A DNA stretch of 64,000 nt. It comes from Aurifilum marmelostoma (lineage: Eukaryota > Ascomycota > Sordariomycetes > Diaporthales > Cryphonectriaceae). Both the position numbers and the translations under genes were made by a program. Each line of letters begins with the position of its first letter. Position 1 is the stretch's first letter. The notes under the pieces were generated by a model. The model saw nothing but the letters and a program-made list of their open reading frames with translations, did no database searches and was not told the DNA's origin. Positions 46,212-57,672 of the stretch are shown here, piece after piece. The DNA lies in the NCBI GenBank assembly GCA_027559495.1, contig JAMXSV010000010.1, positions 62,001-126,000 of the forward strand. The letters run 5' to 3'.

Positions 46212-48052
46212 ATGACGGAGGTGTCGTCCACCCGCCTGTACCTGGGCAACCTGCCTCGCAATGGTAAGCGCCAACAGCCTCGTCCTCACGCGCCTTGATG
46301 CGCCTCGACTTATATGCACCCACACCTTGCCTCCTCTGGCGGCGACCTTCCTCTAGGGCTTTTGGTCCGCCTAGGCTGACAATTCTTTGCCCTTTCAAAG
46401 TCACCAAGGCCGACATCGAGTCTCACTTTGGCTCCCATGGCACGGGCGAGATCACAGAGATCAAGCTCATGAACGGCTTTGGCTTCATCGAGTATAAGGA
46501 TGCTATGGACGCCCGCGACGTGGTTCCAGGTAAGTCCTATATATCCCAACCTGTCCTCATTCCCTTGCCGCCTCCTCCTCCTCCTGCTCCTTTTCGCAAA
46601 TGGCTAATCATATAACGTGTCCGTAGCTTTCCGTATGTCTTCGCTCCCAAACCCCCACCGAAAGCTCCCCCCTTCCTCTTCCAGCTACCAGATCGACCAC
46701 CACCACCTCCCTCACACCTCCCCCTGAGAGGCGACCTGACTAATTCTTGTTCTTCTACAATAAAGATGGATCTACCCTCCTGGGCGAGCGCCTGACGGTC
46801 CAATTCGCTCGAGGATCCCGGCACCGCGAGAATGGCGCCTACGCGCCTCACGAGCGTGGCGCGCCTCGTCCTCGTCGCACCCCTCACAGGATGCAGATTA
46901 GTGGTCTTCCCACCGATACCAGTTGGCAGGTCTGTTCTTCCTCCTCTTCCTTGCTGCCGGAATCATGGATACCCCTCACGACGACCATCTCTGTCTTTGG
47001 ATAGGTGCACCCCTTGGCTGGAGATTCGATGTTTCTGCACTCAACCCTGCCTTCACTGCGCCATTCTTCCCAGGACGGCTCCAGTGTGTCTTCCTGCCGT
47101 CGCTCGCCTGCTGTGGCGTGATCTCTTCCTCCTGCCCCCCTCCCGATACCCTGGACTGTTGGAGACTGGACTACACACGCTGGCAACAATTTCCTCCTGT
47201 GCGGGACTCTTAACTTCTTCTGATGCTTCTGGATTTCCCCCGGGATTGTGACTGCTTGTGGGACCGGGACTGGGAGTTTTCGGCCTCATCGCTTTCCTCC
47301 GCCTCCAGACCTGGACTGCAACTTACGTGGATTTCTCTGGACATAGGATCTGAAAGACTTCGCTCGCCAGTCTGGCTGTGACGTTGTCTACTCGGAGACC
47401 GGCCGCAGCTCTAACGGCGAAGGGTCAGTATTCCGTCTCCCTCCCCCCTTTCGTGATGGCTCGGGATGATGCTGATATTCGGTGCAGCTTCGTCGAGTTC
47501 GAGACTGCCGCGGACCTGAAGAAGGCCGTGGAGGCTCTTCATGATCGCGAGTTCAAGGATCACCGCGTGTCCTGCGTGGCCAATGTAAGCTGCCTCCTCA
47601 CACGTCCACTCCACATTCTTCTATGTGCTCACTCGTCGCAGACACAGCCCGACATCCCTCGGGTCGAGCGCGGTCGCTCTCGCTCCCCAGGCGCCCGGCG
47701 CCCCTATCCTCCTCGCGATGACTGGGACCGACGTGGTCCACCCCCAGGCGGATTCAGCCCTCGTCGCGACCCGTACCGTGACGGATACCGCGAGAGAAGC
47801 CCACGCCGCGAATACTACGATGATCGCGCCCGCTATCGATCGCCTCCCCGCCGCGGCGGCATTGATGACTACCCACCTCCCCGAGGCCGCTACGATGACC
47901 CATACCGCCGCGACTACCCTCCTCCAGACCCATACATGGGCGGCCGCCCTCCCTACGACCGCCCACCACCCCGGGACCTGCCTCCTCGCGACGCTGGATA
48001 CCCTCGGGATGGTGCTTACCCCCCTCGCGATTACGATCGCCGCTACTGGTAA
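46212..48052 (+). CDS. SR splicing factor with two RRMs and 6-nt microexon
   Basis: Seven exons: 46212-46263, 46401-46529, 46627-46632 (6 nt), 46766-46929, 47347-47423, 47488-47584 and 47642-48052, giving 311 residues. RRM1 (about 6-80) has RNP2 RLYLGNLP and RNP1 NGFGFIEY. RRM2 (about 105-175) has MQISGLP and the SR-family heptapeptide SWQDLKD, the hallmark of the pseudo-RRM of SRSF1-like proteins. It is split by a 417-nt intron exactly at SWQ|DLKD. The C-terminus (176-311) is an Arg/Ser, Arg/Asp/Tyr and Pro-rich tail rather than a pure RS domain. It is close to S. pombe Srp2-type proteins, which select splice sites in pre-mRNA. The microexon keeps RRM1 the same length as other SR proteins; skipping it would also keep frame. 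Confidence 0.86.
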
Positions 48053-48745
48053 CTCATTTCATTTCTCCCTGAGCCCGCGCGGTGCAGGACCTGATCTTGA
48101 TAGATGCGCTCTGCCACTCTTTATGTTCTTGAAACAGAGGAACAACATACCCTTTATGACGACTAGGGTATCGGCGGGACAAGCAATGGTAGGGGCCCGA
48201 GAATCGACACCCTGATATGTCGGTGCAGTAGGGCCGGCGGGCTTTTGTGCATCTTTTTATTGCCAAAGTCTTGACGTCTTGGGAGGCAGCCCGGCAGCGG
48301 TGGATGGAACTAATCGCATGATATCGGGACCCGGTCAGGCAGCCTGCGTATTCTCAGCGCAGGTTTCATTGACTTATTTCCTTTTTCTTTTTCTTTTTTT
48401 GTTTCGAGTATTTGGCGGGGACAAGGGACAAAAGTACGGCCATTCAGTTCGTGCCTTCGAGGATTAATATGGTCGGATTGAACATGGGAGGATCAAGGGG
48501 GCCCGGCGTTTGCGCTTTGCAAGTCATCACTTGACACATGGCCCAGGATTGTCTCTACACACGCACGCACAATGCCCTGTATGTTTGTTCGTCACGATAT
48601 CATATCTTGAGCCTTTCCAGAATGAATCAATCACGTTTCTTTCATATCAGACGTTGCATTGTCTCATCGAACTGTTCGGTTCGTTGTGTTTTCTTACTCT
48701 CTTCTTTACCGTACACCCATGTACTGCTTGGTCGCGCGCGGTCTC
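48053..48745. other. Convergent 3' spacer
   Basis: Between the SR protein gene (+) and the glutathione transferase (-). T-rich (CTTTTTCTTTTTC) stretch at about 48379-48400. No gene seen. Confidence 0.55.
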
Positions 48746-49985
48746 TTAAGGCGAAGAGTACTTGTATCCGTACTGCGCCTTGGCATCATCCAGTAGTTTC
48801 TTGACCTCGTCGGCCTTCTTCTTCTCCTCAGGATCCTCAGCGATCTTCTTGGCGATGGCGGCGTTATTGATCGGGCTCTCTCCGTCCGGGGTCCTGAGAC
48901 CCCTTTGGGTGCCGGGCCTGGCCAAACACCTGTCCAGCCAGGCGACGACATTGGGAAACATGCCCTGCAGGTCCACGCCGGACAAGGTGGTGATGTTGGC
49001 CCAGCCGAGGATGGAGATGTCGGCGATGGAATACTTGCCCTTGCCTGGTCCGGCGATGTAATCTCTGTCCTTGAGGCGGGCGTCGAGGATGCCGTACAGG
49101 CGTTCGGACTCGCCCACGTATCGCTGGATGCCGTAGGGAATCTTCTCCTTTGTGAAGCGGAGGAAGTGGTTTGCCTGGCCCTGCCTGTTTCATATGCACC
49201 AGACACGGTATTAGTCAGTATGTTTCATTTGTAATGTCCTGTCGTCAACCTCTGGCAGATGTAGAGGTAAAGGTACGCGTGTAATGTTGATCATATACTG
49301 ACATGGGACCAAGACCACCATGCTGCCAAGCAACCCACTGCTCAGCAACAGAGTAGTCGTCGCTGTCGATGGGGAAGCTCAGCTTATGCTCTGGGTCGTA
49401 ATGGCGTGTGACGTAGCTCAGGATGGCCAGGCCCTCAAAGACGGCAAAGTCGTTGCGGTCGTGGTCGACGAGGGCGGGGATGCGGCCGTTGGGATTGACG
49501 GCGGTGAACCAGGGCTGCTTCTGGATGTTTTTCATGATGTTGACGATCTGGTAGGTCACCTTGGGGAACTTGTCGCCGTAGGCCTCCTTGAGCTCCTCGA
49601 GTAGGACAGAGGCCTTGTGGCCGTTGGGGGTGCCCATGGTGAGAAGCTCGATGCCCTCCTTGGCGATGAGGCCGGTCGGTTCAGACATGACGTCTTCTTC
49701 TGGTGCTTCTTTTTGTTCCTGGTGAGCGGGAGCAACGTTGTTCTTGCTACTACTGCTGTAGTAGAGGCGACGAGCTGACGGGGAAGAAAGCAAAGGAGAG
49801 GCCAATAATGGGACGAGTGGGAGCCCGTTTGGGTGAGCAGATGGTAGTACAACGGGTAGGTTCTTGGGCGAAAGAGCTATAGTTGATAGAGACTTGGACG
49901 ATGAGGATGAGAGGGGCAAGCCTCGGGTGATGGTGGTGGTGCTCTTCAGCAGGAGACCACCCCTTCTTATTATGCATGCAGCCAT
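48746..49985 (-). CDS. Glutathione S-transferase with N-terminal presequence
   Basis: Exons 49985-49303 and 49184-48746 (intron GTCAGT..ACAG) encode 373 residues. The thioredoxin-fold GST_N part (about 110-195) has TPNGHKASVLLEEL, VNPNGRIPALVD and a VFEGLAIL glutathione-site segment. GST_C follows (about 205-330) with AEQWVAWQHGG and SIADISILGWAN. This is the Ure2/YghU-type layout of fungal GSTs. Residues 1-40 are rich in Arg, Ser, Thr and Leu with no acidic residue (MAACIIRRGGLLLKS...), a likely mitochondrial presequence. A second in-frame Met at residue 100 (49688), just before the conserved domain, could give a cytosolic form. Splice choice restores the PMQGQANHF motif. Confidence 0.9.
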
Positions 49986-50687
49986 GACCTCAAGCCACCT
50001 CTCTCTCTCTGTGTCCTGTCTCTCACTCTTTCTTTTTTTCCCCCCCTTTTTTTCTTTTTGGCTACGACCCTGACAAAGCTCCGGTGAGCGCAGTGCTACG
50101 TGCTACGTAACGGCCTCAGAAAGGGTGTGGGGGGAGGGGGAAGCTCGCTAATCGCTCATAAGGTGATTTATCATCATTGTCCGGGAGCGGTCGGCAATGG
50201 GAAGAGGGAAATGGCACCAGTGTCTTGGTACTTGGTAGGTAGATTTCAAAGCGACATTTTACTAATCAGGGCAGAGCTTCTTGTACGTACATACATATTG
50301 CTCCTCCCCGACACGATGCTAGAAGTAGCTGCTGATCTCAGCAAGGACAAGGGCGGGAGCTAGGGCCAGGGCAGCTAATGAGAGCGTGGGAGGTTGATCT
50401 GAAAGGGGGGGCAGAGAGAGCTTGGATGGGCCAATTCCATCTTCATACTTAATCCAAATAAGGTATTAGGCACTACCTAGCAATATGTCACATGGTAGCA
50501 TAGGGTACGAAACCTTTCTTTCTTTCCCAGTCAAAAAGGCAAACAAAAACAGTCTTCAAGTTCCGTATTCTGACGGGGATGATGGGTCCAGAATGTGTGA
50601 GAATCCACGACCATGATATTCTAACAGAGCTCCTCACCGCTTCATCATTTCAAGCATCCATCATCCGTCCAGCCGTGATCATGTCTG
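49986..50687. other. Intergenic, GST to orphan ORF
   Basis: Promoter side of the glutathione transferase. A CTCTCT tract is at about 50000-50012 and T-rich runs near 50030-50060. No gene seen. Confidence 0.55.
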
Positions 50688-51593
50688 TCAGCCGCTATCG
50701 CCAATCTCACAGATTGCCAAGGCAGCCCAGCAGTGAGCATCGGCATAGTTGTCTCCCACACTCTCCCTTCTCAAATGTCGCTGACCAAATAGGCGCCGCC
50801 AGACCGACATGAAGGTGGAAGTCCTCCTGCTCTTTGCAGGCTGCCTGAGCAGCTCCATGCGCTTGCGGAAAATCTCCCACTCCCTTCCATCAATCGTGTT
50901 GATATCTTCCGTTCTGTTTCTGCCGTCGCTATTGTCCAGCCTCGCGAGTGCCTCCGCGTTCGACCACAGCGTGTCGTGCCGGGATTTCCCATGAGAATCT
51001 ACGGCGCCGCACCGGCAGATTGCAACGCCAGCGTCCAGATCACCACCACGCAGGCTCGTGCTGCCCTCGTCTACTGCCTGAGGATCGTCGGGTGTGATCT
51101 TCACACAACAATGGTCTGCCTCGACCTCGACATCCTCTGTCTCCATGGGTTCGTCGAGCAAGGTGATCTTTCCAAGTAATGAATATTCAGCTCTTTTTTG
51201 CTCGATCTGGAAATTATTTAGAGCTCTGCCTTCGTCGGCGCACATGGAGATCTCTGGGCTATCCTCAGGATCCATCATGGCCTCGGCGTCGAAGTGAACA
51301 TCTTTCGTCACTTTCTCGCTCTCGGAGGCTTGAAAGTTGGACTTCTGGGGCGGATCTGGGTTGCCCGCCTCTGATTGGGTTGAGGGGACAGGGAGACTAG
51401 TGTCCTCTGTCCCGATCATGGAAAGACTCGACTCGTCGTTGTTATCGTTGTCCGGCTTTGGGTGCGGTGCAACGATTGTCTGGAAGAAAAACGTCTTGAT
51501 GTTGCAGTCGCTCCCTTGCAGTTCGACGGCCTGCTGCTGTAGCTGTACGCCGGGACAGCTCTCGACCTTGTCGATTGTATTGGTGTAAGTCAT
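50688..51593 (-). CDS. Orphan single-exon ORF, 301 residues
   Basis: ATG at 51593, stop at 50688, no intron needed. Composition is acidic and Asp/Glu/Ser-rich in the first 200 residues and basic at the C-terminus (RRTSTFMSVWRRLF, then RHLRRES). There is no signal peptide, membrane helix, zinc-binding pattern or recognisable domain. It lies next to a 1.9-kb A/T-richer, gene-poor region. The length and mixed, non-repetitive composition favour a real, lineage-specific gene over chance, but I cannot name it or exclude a chance frame. Confidence 0.5.
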   Translation of the reverse strand: MTYTNTIDKVESCPGVQLQQQAVELQGSDCNIKTFFFQTIVAPHPKPDNDNNDESSLSMIGTEDTSLPVPSTQSEAGNPDPPQKSNFQASESEKVTKDVHFDAEAMMDPEDSPEISMCADEGRALNNFQIEQKRAEYSLLGKITLLDEPMETEDVEVEADHCCVKITPDDPQAVDEGSTSLRGGDLDAGVAICRCGAVDSHGKSRHDTLWSNAEALARLDNSDGRNRTEDINTIDGREWEIFRKRMELLRQPAKSRRTSTFMSVWRRLFGQRHLRRESVGDNYADAHCWAALAICEIGDSG

Positions 51594-53560
51594 CGTGGCT
51601 GGCTATGCCTTCTCTGATGATATATACTGGTGTGGGTGTGTATGAATCAAAGTCTATCCTATTGTTGCGTGGTTGTACAATAACGGGGATTGATGATCAA
51701 ATATTTTGTGTCGAACTTTTACTCAAGTGTAGTTTGCTTGTGTTCTTCATGGACCACCATTTGCGACGGAGAGGATGTGGGCATATATACTTTCTCGTCC
51801 AGGGCAGGTTTGGTCTTTTTTCTTAATTCTGTTTTTCGTTTTCCGTTTGCCGTTTTCCGTCGAACTCAGCTGACTTCCCTAGACGCAACAGCTTCGTGCG
51901 TGTTTTCCGTAATAGATATCGTTGATCAGAGCACCGCCTCTCCTGGCTCCATATACGGAATACACTTGGGCAGACCTTCTGTTGTAGGTTTGTTGGAACT
52001 TAGATTCCAGTCCACCCTCTAGGACACCTCGCGCTCTCACGCATCGCCTAGGCACAGCCTAATAGCAGACCTCCCGGCCTCTCTTTCTTCTGCATTGTCA
52101 CCGATATCGATTTCGCAGATACTAGGTGTTGGGTTGGAAAGGGCCTAGGCAGATGCTGTGGTTGATAGCAAACTGAGGCAGAACCTTTGCTCACTCCGTC
52201 ATATTGTCCAAGATTGCGCTAGGCGATTGTAGACCTTATGAGCTTATATGAATCTGGGTCAGGTTGGCCTGGTATTTTGAGTCGCTCAATATGGTTTCGT
52301 ATGGCTGGCTAGCCGCGGAGCTGTTCAGCGTCCTAAATATTTATTTGAGCTCCTCCTGTGGGGGGTTAGAGGAATGAGAAGCCTTTCCTCCAGCTCTCTA
52401 TGTGCATCACAATACATATCAGCCATCAAATAAACATTCGTCCCTTATAAACTATAGCGAAAACATAAGTCGCAATACTAGTGAAACCTGATGCGCACAG
52501 ACACAGCCCTACACCACCTGTTCAGCACAGCACAGCCCAGATCAATGAAGATACGGGTATCTATATATATATAAGAGCATCCCGTTCTAAGCGCCCTGAG
52601 AATAGGGATTACGCTGATTTCCCTAGGTAGCATATGTCATGAGAACAAACAACACCCAGGGCACTGAAGATCTCATGAACTCTCGTGCTGGTGTACGACC
52701 TTGAGAACTGAGGGCGAGACATAGACTACGCGTTTCCATCTGCATGACATCTACATAGAAAATGTTTGAAGCTGACTCTGCTTGGCCGCAGCGTCACAAG
52801 GAGGAGGGGCCATTCATATTGATATGTTACATACTTAGTACACGGGGGTTAGGCATGTAGAAACTCCGCTCCGATGGAGTGTGAAACGAACAAGTTCTTG
52901 AATACGGATTTTCGCTTTCGGGATTTATATCTTCGTTCTTGTGACAGGCACATCAGTGATGGATAAACAGATACTTATTTGAAACAGATGACTGCGCCGT
53001 AAACGATAAGCACCTGATGTCAGAGCCGATAAGATAGATCCCACAGTATTGACAGGCAGGTCGAGAAAATGTATCCTGGAGGTTCGATGCACAGCAAGGA
53101 ATTACAATGAATTTACACCACAGTCGGGAATATTTTATACGGTAGTGGATGAGACGGTGGAATTTATCGCCCGAAAGTACCGCTAAGCCACTATCAGCTA
53201 CACGCTAGACTTACTGCCTAATATAGGCTACTGTCCTTATGCGAGTGCGATGACCAGCTGCTGAGGCCATCACATCGGACTTAAGGGAGTTTAATGCTCT
53301 GTTTTCGCTCTCGTTTCGTAGTGGTGGTGCTGCTAACGGTGGTCACAACCTACAGCCCGTGCTGCCGAGAGCAACCCAATCCATACACCAAGATCCTTTT
53401 ATTTCTAGGCACGTGAAGAACGCCTCCGTCCCTCCCGCCTCTTTTGGAAAAAAAGTACTTCATGTCTTGTCTCTCCCTTCCTCCTCCTCTACGGGCCTAT
53501 TGTGCCAGACGTCTTGGTCTCCTGCCCCCCATCTCCATCTCACGATCGCCAAAAGCTGTC
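51594..53560. other. A/T-richer gene-poor region
   Basis: No gene seen in 1.9 kb between the orphan ORF (-) and the NAPE-PLD-like gene (+). Composition is visibly richer in A/T than the genic parts, with a TATATATATA stretch at about 52562-52574. No terminal repeats or coding relics recognised. The last 120 bases before the downstream start are C/T-rich. Confidence 0.5.
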
Positions 53561-54883
53561 ATGTCATCGTCGTACTCGATATCCGTTGGGAAACCCTCCC
53601 TCGGCGCCGTCCCTGACAACGCTGTTGAGAAGTCTCATCACGTCAAGGCCAAGGATGGCACCACTACCACCCATTTTCAGAACCCTTACCCCTCCGGTCG
53701 CAAGACTTTCAAGAAGAACCTCAACATTCCGCTCACTATAATCAAGTAAGATGATGATTTACGCCCCCTCCCCCGGCCTTTCCTCTCCCACTCGTCGTCG
53801 TCTGCCTGCCTATCCTCTTGCTAATGTTGAACAAACTTCAGAGGCCAGCTTGACGGTAGTCTGCGCTTTCCAAGCCCAAAGCCTGACGAGGTGCTCGTGC
53901 CTGTCCAAAAGCCCTCTTTTCTCAAGACACGCTTTGAGTCTGAGGAACTGCGCACCACCTGGCTAGGCCATGCATGCCACTATGCCGAGTTCCCGTCGGG
54001 GTTACGCGTGCTGTTCGACCCAGTCATGGAGGACCGCTGTTCGCCCTTGACCTTTGCAGGCCCCAAGAGGTACACCAGGAGGGCATGCGGCATCGCCGAG
54101 CTGCCCTTCCTGGACGCCGTGGTCATCTCGCACAGCCACTACGACCACCTGTCCACGCCGACTGTCAAAGAGATCATGAGGATCTTTCCGCAAGCCCACT
54201 TCTTTGTCGGCCTGGGTCTGGCTAGCTGGTTCCGGGACTCGGGCGTCACCAACGTCACCGAGATGGACTGGTGGGAGGATGCCGAGCTGTCGGTACAGCT
54301 AGAGGGCGCCAAGGATGACATAAAACAAGGAGGCATCACCGCGACAGTCTCGTGCCTTCCAGCACAGCACACCTCTTCCCGCTATGGCCTCGACACAGAC
54401 CGCACGCTCTGGTGCTCATGGGCCGTGAAGTCCACAGGCAGCCCGCCGTCCTCGTCGTCGTCGTCGTCGCCACCCGTCACAAAATCCATCTACTTTGGCG
54501 GCGACACAGGCTACCGAGCCGTGCCCCAGATCCCAGAGTCCGAGGATGACTATGGAGAAAAGTACGCCCACCTTCCCTCCAACCCAGATTTCAAGAAGAT
54601 CGGCGAGCTGCGGGGTCCCTTTGACGTCGGTCTCATCCCCATCGGCGCCTACAAGCCGCGCTACCTGTTCTCGTCTATGCACTCGGACCCGCAGGACGCA
54701 GTCGAAATCTTCCGCGACACGCGGTGCAAGAAGGCACTGGCCATCCACTGGGGTACCTGGGCGCTGACGGCCGAGCCCATCATGGAACCGCCTGTCAAGC
54801 TGAGGGAGGCGATGAAGAAGAGAGGGCTGGAGGAGACGGGCGTTTTTGATGTGGTTGATATTGGCGAGAGCAGGTCCTTTTGA
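53561..54883 (+). CDS. NAPE-PLD-like metallo-beta-lactamase-fold hydrolase
   Basis: Exons 53561-53745 and 53842-54883 (intron GTAAGA..TCAG) encode 408 residues. N-acyl phosphatidylethanolamine-hydrolysing phospholipase D homologues release N-acylethanolamines; yeast Fmp30 is the mitochondrial fungal member. The zinc-binding HxHxDH motif is intact (His159, His161, Asp163, His164 in SHSHYDH). Other metal or fold markers are LGHACHYAE near residue 95, GGDTGYR and AIHWGTW near the C-terminus. A Ser-rich loop (about residues 267-277), encoded partly by a TCG repeat, interrupts the domain. A strong mitochondrial presequence is not obvious. The true substrate cannot be told from sequence, but the family call is firm. 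Confidence 0.9.
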
Positions 54884-55894
54884 TGTCCACGTTCAATAGT
54901 GGCATATTTTCCCCTTGTTTCTTTCTTGAATTCTTTGCATCACAGAAGGGCGTGCGGCGTCCCGCTCATCTGAGGCGTTCGCTTTCGTGGTAACCTGGAG
55001 AAGACGAAAACAAAAGGAGACCTGGTCATGATATTAAAATGCATGGTGAGTTTGAGCTTGCCTGGGAGATTCGGTTTTGGTGGCCCTTGGTCAAGGGCGA
55101 GGATGGATTAATGGATTAATAGAGTAAAGGAAATATAAATGGGAACATAGAAAAGTGTTCAACTTGATGAGACTGCGGATAAATCATGTACGCATCCTTA
55201 GTTACAGGGAAAGCTGGTGAGGCCGTTCACAGCCCAATAATGCATTCACGCACAACGCTGTCAACCATTGGGATGCTTGTTGAATATAAAGCACGATTGT
55301 TAGGACTGTGGAACGACAAGGCTTCTTGAATTACGTATCAAGACAATGTATGCGTGAGCGTCTAGGGCATCATATACATCTCACGAAGATGACCAGGTCT
55401 CTATGGGACCCTTCAGATACTCCGGGTAGGAGAAGTTAATTAAACTTCATAATCAGTCCTTCAACATTCTGCGGTAATTCCTGGTCTGACAATCTTAGCA
55501 TGCGCTCAACACGGTCTGCTTTGCAGCACTTACCGGGGACGATTCTATATTATTCCTGCGGGTCGGTCTTTATAGATTTGCTGGGGCGGGGTCTCTATTA
55601 GAAATATTCAAGAAATCCCACCAGTCTTGCCAATAAAAGCTCAGAAGTTCAATTCTTATTATACGTGTGCGATAGTGGTGTTCAGGGGACAAAAGTGCAC
55701 ATTTGGTCATCCAGGTAGAAAAAGGTCATCCTAGCCACATGGAAACATGAACGTGAAATCTTCGTACAAGAGGGCATAATGTTCCAAAGCACGAGAACTA
55801 CAGCTGCGGTTGCCTGGACTTGCACACCGCAAAAGCTGTCGGACCGGAACATCACATATTCTATGTAAAAACAGGACCATTGAAGCACCGTGCA
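54884..55894. other. Convergent 3' spacer
   Basis: Between the NAPE-PLD-like gene (+) and the sulfatase (-). A/T-rich; AATAAA-like and TTAATTAA-like motifs occur. No gene seen. Confidence 0.55.
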
Positions 55895-57672
55895 TCAGTG
55901 CTTTGGAAGTTCGTAATCCTCTTCGAGCTCGTCTCGTCTGTGTTTGTATAAGAGAGACGGTCAGTATTCATCAACAAGCCGTCTCAACCTATGGGAGGGC
56001 GGACTCACAAGAAAACCCCAAACTCGGAGACATAGGCAAGCCAGTACTTGATCAGTTCGTCCAGGACCTTGGGCTCCTTCTCGGCCAGATCATGAATCTC
56101 GCCCATGTCATTGTCTATATCGTAAAGCTGCCACTTGTCGGGCCCCTTGGGTCCTGGTATGAACACCGCCTTCCACTTGCCCTTCCGGATGGCCTGATGG
56201 AAGAACAGCTCCCAGCCTATAACCGTATCATCGCCATGTACCACCTGGCCCTCCTTGTCGCTCAGAAGCAGAGGCGCCCAGGACTTGCCCTTGATCGGGA
56301 CGACCTCGCGCCCCTGGAAGCGCGGCCCAGGCTGCGGTATGCCGGCCAGATCCAGAATCGTCGGCATGATGTCCATGACCGTCGCAAAGGCTGTACTGAT
56401 CCTCCCTCCCTCGTTGCTGCTGTTCTTCCGGCCAGGCCAGTGCACAACGGCAGGACATCGAATGCCGCCCTCGGTGACGTAGCCTTTAAACATGCGGCTG
56501 GGCGCGGTCGCAGCCTGTGCCCAGCGCGGGCCATACCAGATAAAAGAGTCCTTGTTGCCCAGATTGTCCAGCTCATTGTTGTACTCCTTGTCAAGAGCCT
56601 TCTTGATGACCTCTCCGGTCATGGGAATAGCCTCTAGAACACTGCCTTCGGCGCCGTTATCACTCATGAAGAGCACGAAGGTGTTGTCCCACTCGCCTGA
56701 TTTTTTGATGTGGTGCAGCACGCGTCCGATGTTCTCGTCCATCCGGTCGACCATGCCAGAGTACACCTCCATGGTCCTGGCCGACCAGACCTTCTCGTCG
56801 GGGTCCATGGCGTCCCATTCTTTTGTGTCTGTCACGACGGGGTGTGCCTCGACATCATCCGGGAGGAGGCCCATCTCTTTCTGCCTCTGCAGCCGGGTCT
56901 CCCGCAGGCGATCTGGTCCATCACTGTACACACCCCTGTATCGGTCCACATTCTCCCGAGGCGCCTGTAAAGGCCAGTGCGGCGCGGTAAAGGGCAGGTA
57001 CGCAAAGAAGGGCCGCTCCTTCTTGCTCGGATCATCCTCTCTCTCCTGGAGGAACTGCACCATCCTGCTCGCATAGTAGTCACTGCTGTAATAGTCCTCA
57101 GGCAGCTCTGTCGCCGTATCCACCCTCCTGTTATCCTCCATGTACAGGCTCGCCCAGTGCTTGAACACCAGCGTCCCATCCTCCTTTCTGGGATCGAACG
57201 CGTAATGCGAGGCACCGCCCGGCAGCAGCGCGAAGCTGCGCTCGAACCCCCGGGCAGAAGGGCTCTGCTCCGGCTTCAGGCCGAGGTGCCACTTCCCGCT
57301 CATGCAGGTGTAGTACCCGGCCTCCTTCAGCACCTCGGGCAGCGCTGCGACCCGAAAGTTGAGGTAGCCCTCGTAGCCCGGACGTGCGGCCCAGGGTACA
57401 GGCGGGTCGCGGCCCCGGCCCCAGAACTCCATCTGGCCCAGGCCCGCGATGTGGTTGTCCGTGCCCGACAGGAGCATGCTGCGGGTCGGCGAGCACATGG
57501 ACGCCGTGTGGAAGTTGGTCAGCCGCAGTCCGTGAGGCGACGAGGCGAGACTGTCTATGTTTGGGGTGCGGATCTCTGACCCGAAGCAGCCCGGGTCTGA
57601 GAAGCCGAGGTCGTCCGCTACTATGAGCAGGAAGTTGGGGCGCTTGCCCGTCGTGGTGGTGGAGGAAGACAT
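55895..57672 (-). CDS. Arylsulfatase (type I, formylglycine-dependent)
   Basis: The main exon 57672-56009 carries the whole catalytic domain. I add a short last exon 55937-55895 through a GTGAGT..ACAG intron (55938-56008), giving 568 residues and a charged tail RDELEEDYE in place of a stop directly after GVFL. The active-site motif CSPTR (Cys60-Arg64, after MCSPT) is the site of conversion to formylglycine. Metal ligands are suggested by VADD (18-21) and MSDNGAE. GKWHLG and PHWPL also fit sulfatases. No signal peptide is seen, so the enzyme may be cytosolic, which fits the fungal alkylsulfatase/arylsulfatase group used in sulfur scavenging. Substrate unknown. The domain call is very sure; the last exon is less certain. 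Confidence 0.9.
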
